From a virus, in the IMG/VR virus record IMGVR_UViG_3300048123_000029, positions 1 to 64,000 of that record: 64,000 nt of DNA; one strand, written 5' to 3'. Numbering within the stretch: position 1 is the stretch's first letter; the number at the start of each line of letters is the position of its first letter. The notes under the pieces are model-generated. The model saw only the letters and a program-made list of their open reading frames with translations. It was not told where the DNA came from and searched no databases. Shown here piece after piece: positions 58,716 through 64,000 of the stretch. The position numbers were made by a program, and so were the translations under genes.

Positions 58716-58755
58716 ATTATATTATCGATTTGTGGTCGTGTTTATTTTGTAAAAG
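58716..58755 (-). promoter_or_regulatory. Promoter-like 40-bp element, class A copy 4
   Basis: Minus-strand TTACAAA, AACACGA and CGATAATATA at the fixed spacing. It overlaps the end of the upstream gene (58742-58993) by 14 bases and lies 22 bases before the start at 58693. Confidence 0.75.
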
Positions 58756-58993
58756 TGCCATCGTGGTACATAGTGTGTATGTTATTAGAGAACCTTTGTG
58801 TTTCCCACAGTTTAGTGTGTGAATGAGTTCTACCTTTGTTACCAGCACCTTTAGCTCGTACTTGTACACGTTTGTATTCTCGATCGGTTAAGCCAGAGCA
58901 ATAGTCACCTCTAGTTACTTCGATTCTATGTTTGCGATTCTTCGCTAGTCTTGAGTTTTTAACGTACTCACACGCTTCTTTCATTGTCATCAT
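58742..58993 (-). CDS. Basic hypothetical protein
   Basis: 83 residues: 'EACEYVKNSRLAKNRKHRIEVTRGDYCSGLTDREYKRVQVRAKGAGNKGRTHSHTKLWE'. Arg/Lys-rich, two Cys. It may bind nucleic acid. It overlaps the upstream gene by four bases. Confidence 0.6.
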   Translation of the reverse strand: MMTMKEACEYVKNSRLAKNRKHRIEVTRGDYCSGLTDREYKRVQVRAKGAGNKGRTHSHTKLWETQRFSNNIHTMYHDGTFTK

Positions 58994-59277
58994 TGTACAT
59001 TTCGTTTTACCCAGTTAATAATATATTCAAGTCGATCGAGTTCGTTAGGTATTAGTACTCGTTTGTGGTTATAGATAGTTACATCCATTCTACCCCTGCC
59101 GTGCCATACGCCCGTCCAATACTCGTCTTTAATTTTTACCACTTTGTTTATTTGGTATAACCTGTCGAGTCGGTTGCTATCAATTCTTATATAACCTGAT
59201 TGATAAGATTTTATTTTACGTCCGTCGTTTAGTAGGAACGTGGTAGTTCCGTTATTATTTATTTCTATTAGTTTCAT
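58990..59277 (-). CDS. Hypothetical protein under promoter-like element
   Basis: 95 residues: 'IEINNNGTTTFLLNDGRKIKSYQSGYIRIDSNRLDRLYQINKVVKIKDEYWTGVWHGRGRMDVTIYNHKRVLI'. Beta-rich with a helical end. Only three bases separate its start from the class A element, so if the element is a promoter the transcript would be nearly leaderless. Function unknown. Confidence 0.6.
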   Translation of the reverse strand: MKLIEINNNGTTTFLLNDGRKIKSYQSGYIRIDSNRLDRLYQINKVVKIKDEYWTGVWHGRGRMDVTIYNHKRVLIPNELDRLEYIINWVKRNVQ

Positions 59278-59280
59278 ACT

Positions 59281-59320
59281 TATATATTATCGTTAGGTAA
59301 TCGTATTAGTTTTGTATTTT
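59281..59320 (-). promoter_or_regulatory. Promoter-like 40-bp element, class A copy 5
   Basis: Minus strand: ATACAAA, AATACGA, CGATAATATA. Overlaps the 3' end of the gene at 59306-59476. Three bases before the start at 59277. Confidence 0.7.
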
Positions 59321-59476
59321 GTTTATTAAATCGTTTGCTAACATTTCATATGTTTCGCCATCTTCTAGGTCACATTCGTATTTAACGAAGTTCCATAGTT
59401 CTCGGTAATTGTTTTCGTCTTTAGAGTATAATTCCTTGAAGTACTCTATAGTATCGTCATTCCAGTGAAATTCCAT
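59306..59476 (-). CDS. Small acidic protein
   Basis: 56 residues: 'EFHWNDDTIEYFKELYSKDENNYRELWNFVKYECDLEDGETYEMLANDLINKIQN'. Helical and acidic. Its start is one base before the stop of the upstream gene. Function unknown. Confidence 0.55.
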   Translation of the reverse strand: MEFHWNDDTIEYFKELYSKDENNYRELWNFVKYECDLEDGETYEMLANDLINKIQN

Positions 59477-59477
59477 A

Positions 59478-59612
59478 TTATTTAAATTTAGCCGCTACTT
59501 CGTAGATTTCTTGTTTGTCGTCGTAATCTAAACCTTCAGTTTGATTAGCGTACATTCTTAATACATAGTGTACAAAGACACAATCGTTTTCGGTGAGTTT
59601 AATATTTTTCAT
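59478..59612 (-). CDS. Small protein
   Basis: 44 residues: 'KNIKLTENDCVFVHYVLRMYANQTEGLDYDDKQEIYEVAAKFK'. The stop/start overlap with the upstream gene (ATGA) supports translation. Function unknown. Confidence 0.55.
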   Translation of the reverse strand: MKNIKLTENDCVFVHYVLRMYANQTEGLDYDDKQEIYEVAAKFK

Positions 59613-59743
59613 TTGTTAGTTGATTTATAGTAGTTAATTCTTTCTAAGACTTCTTGTCTTTCTATAAGACCCTCCATTTGCTGTAAAACATCGGTAGACA
59701 TATCTATTTGTTTTCCGTTTTCACAAGTAAGTATAAATTGCAT
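59609..59743 (-). CDS. Small protein, first gene after class A copy 6
   Basis: 44 residues: 'QFILTCENGKQIDMSTDVLQQMEGLIERQEVLERINYYKSTNK'. Follows the promoter-like element by 21 bases. A short strand and a long helix; function unknown. Confidence 0.55.
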   Translation of the reverse strand: MQFILTCENGKQIDMSTDVLQQMEGLIERQEVLERINYYKSTNK

Positions 59744-59764
59744 AGTAGTTATTTTTTAAATTCA

Positions 59765-59804
59765 TATATATTATCGAATACACCTCGTATTGACTTTGTA
59801 AAAA
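59765..59804 (-). promoter_or_regulatory. Promoter-like 40-bp element, class A copy 6
   Basis: Minus strand: TTACAAA, AATACGA, CGATAATATA. Ends 21 bases before the start at 59743 in a non-coding region. Confidence 0.75.
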
Positions 59805-60071
59805 GTATATAATTTGTTTATTAGTTAAAATAGTATTACAGGTATTGTACTCTACCTCTAAGTACCTAGAAAATTATTTACCCAAATAGTGTGACAATAG
59901 GGTGTTAAGTATATATAATAAGAAGCTATCGTCGCATACCGATCGATTGAATAAGTTATAGGTGGTTGCTATACACATCAGTTACGATGCATACCTGCGA
60001 TCTGTTCAACGTTATTTATACTGGTGATGCACACATCTCAACGCGCCAGTCCCGTTAGGGTTTGAACTAGA
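59805..60071. other. Intergenic region holding class B element and no gene
   Basis: 267 bases without a supported gene. It contains class B copy 2, the related words GATGCATAC (59979-59987) and GATGCACAC (60025-60033), and a CCCGTTAGGG hairpin-like palindrome (60050-60059) just downstream of the stop of the next gene, possibly part of a terminator for leftward transcription. The rest is AT-rich with no clear feature. Confidence 0.55.
59892..59935. promoter_or_regulatory. 44-bp inverted-repeat element, copy 2 (class B)
   Basis: TGACAATAGG (59892-59901) and CTATCGTCGC (59926-59935) bracket TATATATAATA. Rightward, GTGACA and TATAAT sit 17 bases apart, a sigma-70-like geometry; the right end reads GCGACGATAG on the other strand, an imperfect inverted copy of GTGACAATAG. 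Either a bidirectional promoter or paired operator sites. Confidence 0.65.
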
Positions 60072-60386
60072 TTACTTTACTTCGTCTAGTTCAATTCTTT
60101 CGATTACATTAGTTCGAACATTCGAAGGCATATCGGTACTTTGAGACCAGTAACCTCTTTTAATCCAGCAAGGCATAATGTTTAGTTTAGGTAACATTAC
60201 TTTAAGAACCTCATCGTGATTGTAAGTAATCTTTTGATTTTTGTTATTTACAAAGGTAATGATTTGGTTTCTACCGTACCAAGATTTACGGACTACGAAG
60301 TTTTTACGTTCGATCGGTGGGAAGATTTCATTTAGTTCTTCTTTAGATAGTTTTGAAATTACTTCAGTTAATTTAGAATTTGACAT
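60072..60386 (-). CDS. Hypothetical protein
   Basis: 104 residues: 'SKLTEVISKLSKEELNEIFPPIERKNFVVRKSWYGRNQIITFVNNKNQKITYNHDEVLKVMLPKLNIMPCW'. A helical start, beta middle, Trp-rich end. No family recognised. It lies downstream of class A copy 7. Confidence 0.6.
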   Translation of the reverse strand: MSNSKLTEVISKLSKEELNEIFPPIERKNFVVRKSWYGRNQIITFVNNKNQKITYNHDEVLKVMLPKLNIMPCWIKRGYWSQSTDMPSNVRTNVIERIELDEVK

Positions 60387-60417
60387 ATTTATTAATTTTA
60401 ATTATTATTTATTTACA

Positions 60418-60457
60418 TTTATATTATCGAATACCGTTCGTATTCAGTTTGTAAGTT
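60418..60457 (-). promoter_or_regulatory. Promoter-like 40-bp element, class A copy 7
   Basis: Minus strand: TTACAAA, AATACGA, CGATAATATA. 31 bases before the start at 60386; it touches the stop of the next upstream gene (60457). Confidence 0.75.
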
Positions 60458-60576
60458 TAGTAGAAATCATAGTAGATATCTAATACTTCAGACTTTTGTT
60501 CGTCTGTCAGCTGAGTGTAATGCTTATCGAATACTCTCCAGCTTATTTTCAATAGTGTGTAAGAAAAGTTTGACAT
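60457..60576 (-). CDS. Small protein
   Basis: 39 residues: 'SNFSYTLLKISWRVFDKHYTQLTDEQKSEVLDIYYDFY'. A helical protein with aromatic residues, stop adjacent to class A copy 7. Function unknown. Confidence 0.5.
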   Translation of the reverse strand: MSNFSYTLLKISWRVFDKHYTQLTDEQKSEVLDIYYDFY

Positions 60577-60606
60577 AGTTTAAGATTTTAAAGGTTATTA
60601 ATTATT

Positions 60607-60759
60607 TTAGTAGCAGATATCGCAAGGGATATGACCTGCTCCGTTGACAGCAACATCGTAGCTTATTGCAATTAATGCTGCGATAATGAATGCTGTAGTT
60701 CCGATGACCAGTGCTTGGCCCGCATACTTTAGGATGACTTTGTGATTGAATTTGTACAT
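60607..60759 (-). CDS. Small membrane protein, first gene of the leftward module
   Basis: 50 residues: basic start (MYKFNHKVILKYAGQ), one hydrophobic segment 'ALVIGTTAFIIAALIAISY' and a C-terminal tail with 'HIPCDICY' (CxxC). It lies 21 bases after the most upstream class A element, so it is probably the first gene expressed leftward. It could act on the host envelope early; no homology seen. Confidence 0.6.
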   Translation of the reverse strand: MYKFNHKVILKYAGQALVIGTTAFIIAALIAISYDVAVNGAGHIPCDICY

Positions 60760-60780
60760 AGTTATTATTTTTTGTATTCA

Positions 60781-60820
60781 TATATATTATCGTTAACCGA
60801 TCGTGCTAAGTCTGTAAATG
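60781..60820 (-). promoter_or_regulatory. Promoter-like 40-bp element, class A copy 8 (divergence point)
   Basis: Minus strand: TTACAGA, AGCACGA, CGATAATATA; the most diverged copy. It is the furthest upstream and marks the beginning of the leftward module. Confidence 0.72.
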
Positions 60821-60965
60821 CTATACATGGATCCTGTATCCTGTGCCTGGGAAAGCCCGAACCCTGGTCGAGATCCCGCGAGCTGTGGCGCCTGGGACCT
60901 GGCAGCTGATCCTGGGAACGTGATCCTGAAACCTGGAAACGATATGGGGGCTGGCAAAAAGAAAC
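60821..60965. repeat. GC-rich island with repeated CCTGG/GATCCTG words
   Basis: About 145 bases, much richer in G+C than the surrounding AT-rich genome. The tetramer CCTG occurs about nine times in ~125 bases on the plus strand, six of them as CCTGG (a CCWGG site) and three as GATCCTG, all the same orientation. A plus-strand reading from 60818 (77 codons) covers it but its product looks non-coding. It lies in the divergent gap between the leftward and rightward modules, a usual place for an origin, a packaging site or a structured RNA. Confidence 0.6.
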
Positions 60966-61127
60966 GGGTTTTACTTACGCTGGTGTACAGTGTATATGTA
61001 GTAGCAACCCATTACTTCCCTATATCTAACTATTTTTTAAATATAATGTGACACTAGGTAGTTATATATAATAGTAGCAGGCAACTGTCGCATTAAGTAC
61101 TCCGAAAACAGCGTAATCATACACAGT
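60966..61127. other. Divergent intergenic region, right part
   Basis: 162 bases between the GC-rich island and the small basic gene. It contains class B copy 3 (61049-61091) and AT-rich runs (TTTTTTAAATATAAT). No gene recognised. Rightward transcription of the small basic gene and the giant fibre probably begins here. Confidence 0.5.
61049..61091. promoter_or_regulatory. Inverted-repeat element, copy 3 (class B)
   Basis: TGACACTAGG (61049-61058) and CAACTGTCGC (61082-61091) bracket TATATATAATA, total 43 bases (copies 1 and 2 are 44). It lies 36 bases before the first rightward start, so it is the likely promoter or operator for the rightward transcript. Confidence 0.6.
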
Positions 61128-61370
61128 ATGACACAAAAACTATCTCCGGCAGCAAGAAGAGCTAAGCGTGCACGGGACAAAGCATACGCTATGACACCTG
61201 ATCGGAGAAGGAAAAAAGCACATTCCCAGCGAGAGCGCAGGAAAAAGCCCTGCCCTGACGGTTATGACTACGATCACAAGAGACAAAAGTGCGTATCAAT
61301 AGCATCCAATAGAGGAAACGAGGGTGAGGGAACTAAAAAAGAAAGTGGTAACGACTACAACACAAACTAA
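61128..61370 (+). CDS. Small basic protein
   Basis: 80 residues, Arg/Lys-rich: 'KLSPAARRAKRARDKAYAMTPDRRRKKAHSQRERRKKPCPDGYDYDHKRQKCVS', then an acidic/Asn tail. The pattern CPDGYDYDHKRQKC is also seen in other small basic virus proteins. It resembles the other small basic Cys proteins at 9777 and 41138 in composition. It may be packaged or bind DNA. Two bases separate it from the giant fibre gene. Confidence 0.65.
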   Translation: MTQKLSPAARRAKRARDKAYAMTPDRRRKKAHSQRERRKKPCPDGYDYDHKRQKCVSIASNRGNEGEGTKKESGNDYNTN

Positions 61371-61372
61371 AC

Positions 61373-64000
61373 ATGGCTAGAATACATAGATACAAGCAGG
61401 GTAATGTTTCATTACTCGACACATTGGTAGGAACCGATGTAGAAAACCAAAAAGCAACTGTAAATATACCAATCGCAGCTGTTGTTGACCTAGCTATTGA
61501 CTTTTTTAGCACAAACGGCAACGGCGATGGTATAAACCAGAGTCTTTTGGACATCACGACAAGCATAGATGGGAACACGCAATCTATTGCTACTTACCAA
61601 AACATAGTAAACACTCTTACAAACGAGTTTACCTCTATTGTAACTCGTACAGAAACACTAGAATCCTCATTTACAACAAACGTTGATGGCGATATAACCA
61701 TATCTACAGCAAATATCACTAATTTTGCGGAAACAATCGCCGCAGAGGGGTTTGCGTCGGCCACTACGCTTGATTCTTTATCTTCACAAGTCCAGCAAAT
61801 CATAGATGGACAGCTTACAATAGACACATACGCTACAATTGACCAATTAGCTAATACAACCTCTACTTTAACTGGTTCAATTGCTACATTAGAAGACACT
61901 TTAACTGCGGGTTACCAAGCTTACACTGATGGCATACTCACAACAGACGCTTTTGCTTCCGCCGTACAAGGCGTTGAGGTCTCAGCTACAGATACTTTTG
62001 CTTCTTCAACGCAATATACTAACCTTAAAGCTAATTTTGGTACATTTGACGCAAATGGCAACCTATTAACGCTGGCAAGTTCTTTTGCAAACAGTGTTTT
62101 AACAGCATATACTGACGATACACTAGCTACAGCTTCAGATATAACTACTTTGCAAGCTTCTTTTGGCACTTACGTGCAAGGTGAGCTAGCGACCTACTCA
62201 AATACCTCAGCTACAAACTCTTTAATTGCAACCGCTACAGCAGATATGGCAACTGTCCAGGATTTGACAACACTGGAGGCTACATTAGAGACATATGTAG
62301 ATGGTGCAATAACTGGATCATCGAACGCTGGTATTACCGCTAGCTATTTAACAACTGTTTTAGCGGATTACGCAGAGGCAACGGATTTAACAGAATTACA
62401 AGCATCGATAGGAACGTTTGACGCTAATGGCAATATCACTGCATTGTCGAATGCTTTCTCAACACAAGTTACTAGTGCGGTCGCGGGAGAAGGTTACGCG
62501 ACTACTTCCTCATTAAATACACTTGAGGCATCATTAACAAGTTACATAGACGGTGAAATAGCATCGTCCTCGACTGCAGGTATTACTGGATCTCAATTAA
62601 CAACAGTCTTAGAAGATTATGCAGAAGCTACTGACTTAACAGCTCTAGAAGCCTCTATAGGTACTTTCGATGCGAATGGTAACTTAACCGCTCTATCTAC
62701 TGCTTTTGCCAATCAAGTGACTTCGGCAGTAGCGACTGATACATTTGCGGAAGTAACAGATTTAAATGAACTAAAGGCTGAGATTGGTACTTTCGATGCA
62801 AACGGAAACCTAACAGGTTTATCGACCGCGTTTTCAACTGAATTAACAGATATTATTGCCACTGAAAACTTGGCGAGCGCTCAAAGCGTTACAGATCTTA
62901 CAGCCACAGTAACACAAAACAATACTACACTATCTGCTGGTGTTTCCTCTAATCAATCGGCTATTGCTTCAGTCGATGGACAACTAGCAGCTTCCTATGG
63001 TTTAAATGTAACAGCGGGGAATGCAATTTCAGGTATGACTTTGTTAGCGGATGGGACTACTAATCTTTCTGAAATTAAATTTGTAGCCGACAAGTTTTCA
63101 ATAGAACAGCCTAACGGTAATTCTATTGCTCCTTTCGTTCTTAACAATGACGGCTCTATATCATTAAACGGGGCGGTGACATTTTCAAATTCGTCGTCTG
63201 GCTCAGGAATTAGCCAAACCGATTTACAAAACTATTTAACAAATAACAATTACACTACAACAAGTGACTTACCTACTGAGTTCACCACTACAGACCTGCA
63301 AAATTATTTAGATGATGAGGGTTATGAATCAGGCGGTATTGATTCAGCGCAGCTGGCGACTTATCTTTCTAATGGCGGTTATATAACTGATCAAACCACA
63401 ATCAGCGGAGGAAAAATTACAACAGGTATTATAGCTAGTCAAAATTTTGCGATGCCCACGAATTCTTTAACATCGGGTTATTCAATTAATGGCATGGGTA
63501 TAAACCTAGACAATAATTCCATACACGCTAAGGAGTTCTACATTAATGCAGACGGGTCCGCAAACTTTGGGGGTATTCATTCAGCTGGATCAATTGGTAG
63601 CTGGACGGTAGACAGTAGTGGGGCGTTAAAAGACAGCTCATCAGAAATTGTTCTAGACCCAAGCGGATCGTACACAGAAGTCGGCACGGAAAAACTTGTG
63701 CTATCTTCAGAAGATTTACCAGCGATTGCGCCAAGCGCGGCCACAAGCGCGCAATTTTCTTTAGGAGTAATAGGTCTAGGTAGCGGCTTGTCTACTAGCG
63801 CTTATCAATTAAGTAGTAGAACTGGTTCAACAACAACCTCTGGCTCAAACCCTAAAACGAATAAGTATTTCTTTTCAGACATAACCGGCACTATAGCTGG
63901 TTCTAACACCCAGGGCAATATAGCTTACGACGCTTATGGCGGTGGGGATTTTACATATACAATACCCTATGGAGCGGGGCCTACTTTTGGCGAAACTAGC
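61373..64000 (+). CDS. Giant tail fibre with internal repeats (3' partial)
   Basis: 876 residues to the window end, still open. The N-terminus MARIHRYKQGNVSLLDTLVGTD shares the MARI domain with two left-hand fibres. Residues ~215-500 carry degenerate coiled-coil-like repeats; the anchor phrase GTFDANGN recurs at codons starting 62039, 62411, 62660 and 62786 (spacing 124, 83 and 42 codons). A segment 'GMTLLADGTTNLSEIKFVADKFSI' resembles DUF1983-type domains of tail-tip host-specificity proteins. Beta-rich fibre regions follow. It is probably the main receptor-binding protein. The end lies beyond the window. Confidence 0.78.
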   Translation, partial: MARIHRYKQGNVSLLDTLVGTDVENQKATVNIPIAAVVDLAIDFFSTNGNGDGINQSLLDITTSIDGNTQSIATYQNIVNTLTNEFTSIVTRTETLESSFTTNVDGDITISTANITNFAETIAAEGFASATTLDSLSSQVQQIIDGQLTIDTYATIDQLANTTSTLTGSIATLEDTLTAGYQAYTDGILTTDAFASAVQGVEVSATDTFASSTQYTNLKANFGTFDANGNLLTLASSFANSVLTAYTDDTLATASDITTLQASFGTYVQGELATYSNTSATNSLIATATADMATVQDLTTLEATLETYVDGAITGSSNAGITASYLTTVLADYAEATDLTELQASIGTFDANGNITALSNAFSTQVTSAVAGEGYATTSSLNTLEASLTSYIDGEIASSSTAGITGSQLTTVLEDYAEATDLTALEASIGTFDANGNLTALSTAFANQVTSAVATDTFAEVTDLNELKAEIGTFDANGNLTGLSTAFSTELTDIIATENLASAQSVTDLTATVTQNNTTLSAGVSSNQSAIASVDGQLAASYGLNVTAGNAISGMTLLADGTTNLSEIKFVADKFSIEQPNGNSIAPFVLNNDGSISLNGAVTFSNSSSGSGISQTDLQNYLTNNNYTTTSDLPTEFTTTDLQNYLDDEGYESGGIDSAQLATYLSNGGYITDQTTISGGKITTGIIASQNFAMPTNSLTSGYSINGMGINLDNNSIHAKEFYINADGSANFGGIHSAGSIGSWTVDSSGALKDSSSEIVLDPSGSYTEVGTEKLVLSSEDLPAIAPSAATSAQFSLGVIGLGSGLSTSAYQLSSRTGSTTTSGSNPKTNKYFFSDITGTIAGSNTQGNIAYDAYGGGDFTYTIPYGAGPTFGETS

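Noticed and set aside
55031-60820. Class A elements as Bacteroidota promoters reading rightward (TAnnTTTG)
   Set aside because: Some copies match TAnnTTTG on the plus strand, but several do not, there is no -33 TTTG, and all following genes are on the minus strand; the leftward reading explains position better.
60818-61051. 77-residue plus-strand reading across the GC-rich island
   Set aside because: Composition is unlike any neighbour, it follows the repeats rather than codon structure, and there is no leader or homology; treated as non-coding.
1-64000. Window as an exactly closed circular genome
   Set aside because: The right-end fibre ends at base 64000 after a complete codon; joined to base 1 the next codons would be CTT AAC TAA, a stop, while the left fibre is read in another frame. 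Sequence is missing, although both ends being fibre genes fits a circular or permuted genome.
1-64000. CRISPR array, insertion sequence or integrase
   Set aside because: No direct repeats with regular unique spacers, no transposase or recombinase motifs, and no attachment-site-like duplication were found.

Overview
The window is one long piece of a tailed double-stranded DNA phage genome, most likely a podovirus infecting a member of the Bacteroidota (probably a marine or other aquatic flavobacterium). The evidence is a complete set of phage structural genes, AT-rich DNA, densely packed genes with frequent ATGA or TAATG overlaps, and start codons preceded by A-rich leaders (AAATTAAAT-type) rather than Shine-Dalgarno boxes, as is typical of Bacteroidota. 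There is no integrase, repressor, plasmid or ribosomal gene. Both ends of the window cut tail-fibre genes, so sequence is missing on at least one side; joining base 64000 directly to base 1 does not keep frame.

Positions 1-5793 (+) hold the C-terminus of a fibre with an S74-type self-cleaving chaperone domain and four further fibre or adhesin genes. Positions 5861-12367 (+) hold a divergent GroEL, a GroES and a separate protein resembling two tandem GroES barrels, plus small basic, coiled-coil and membrane proteins including a 3-TM holin. Positions 12367-22303 (+) are the head module: small gene, large terminase, portal, acidic scaffold candidate, major capsid protein (followed by a strong hairpin) and connector/tail-tube genes. 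Positions 22307-40552 (+) encode very large tail and virion proteins, ending in a 2918-residue multidomain protein with an HELGH protease-like motif, a sigma-region-2-like stretch and a HAD domain bounded by a repeated KxSKGL motif. Positions 40554-41951 (+) hold small basic proteins and a membrane protein/M15 peptidase pair.

Transcription then converges at 41950. From there to 60759 all genes read leftward: class I ribonucleotide reductase, a thymidylate-synthase-family enzyme whose specificity Asn is Asp (predicted dCMP methylase or hydroxymethylase), MazG-like pyrophosphohydrolases, T7-type primase-helicase, SSB, an exonuclease/ERF recombination pair, a resolvase-like nuclease, ATP-dependent DNA ligase, a sigma-70-like factor and an HTH protein. 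No DNA polymerase is seen. The segment 54.8-60.8 kb is a run of tiny, mostly unknown genes carrying eight copies of a 40-bp promoter-like element with fixed spacing. A second 44-bp inverted-repeat element occurs three times.

At 60.8-61.1 kb the leftward and rightward modules diverge around an unusually GC-rich, CCTGG-repetitive island. To its right are a small basic protein and a giant repeat-containing fibre gene that runs off the end.

My working model: the leftward module (early, nucleotide and replication genes) is driven by the repeated elements, possibly through the phage sigma factor. It makes deoxynucleotides and perhaps a modified cytosine. The rightward module makes virions, helped by a phage chaperonin system.
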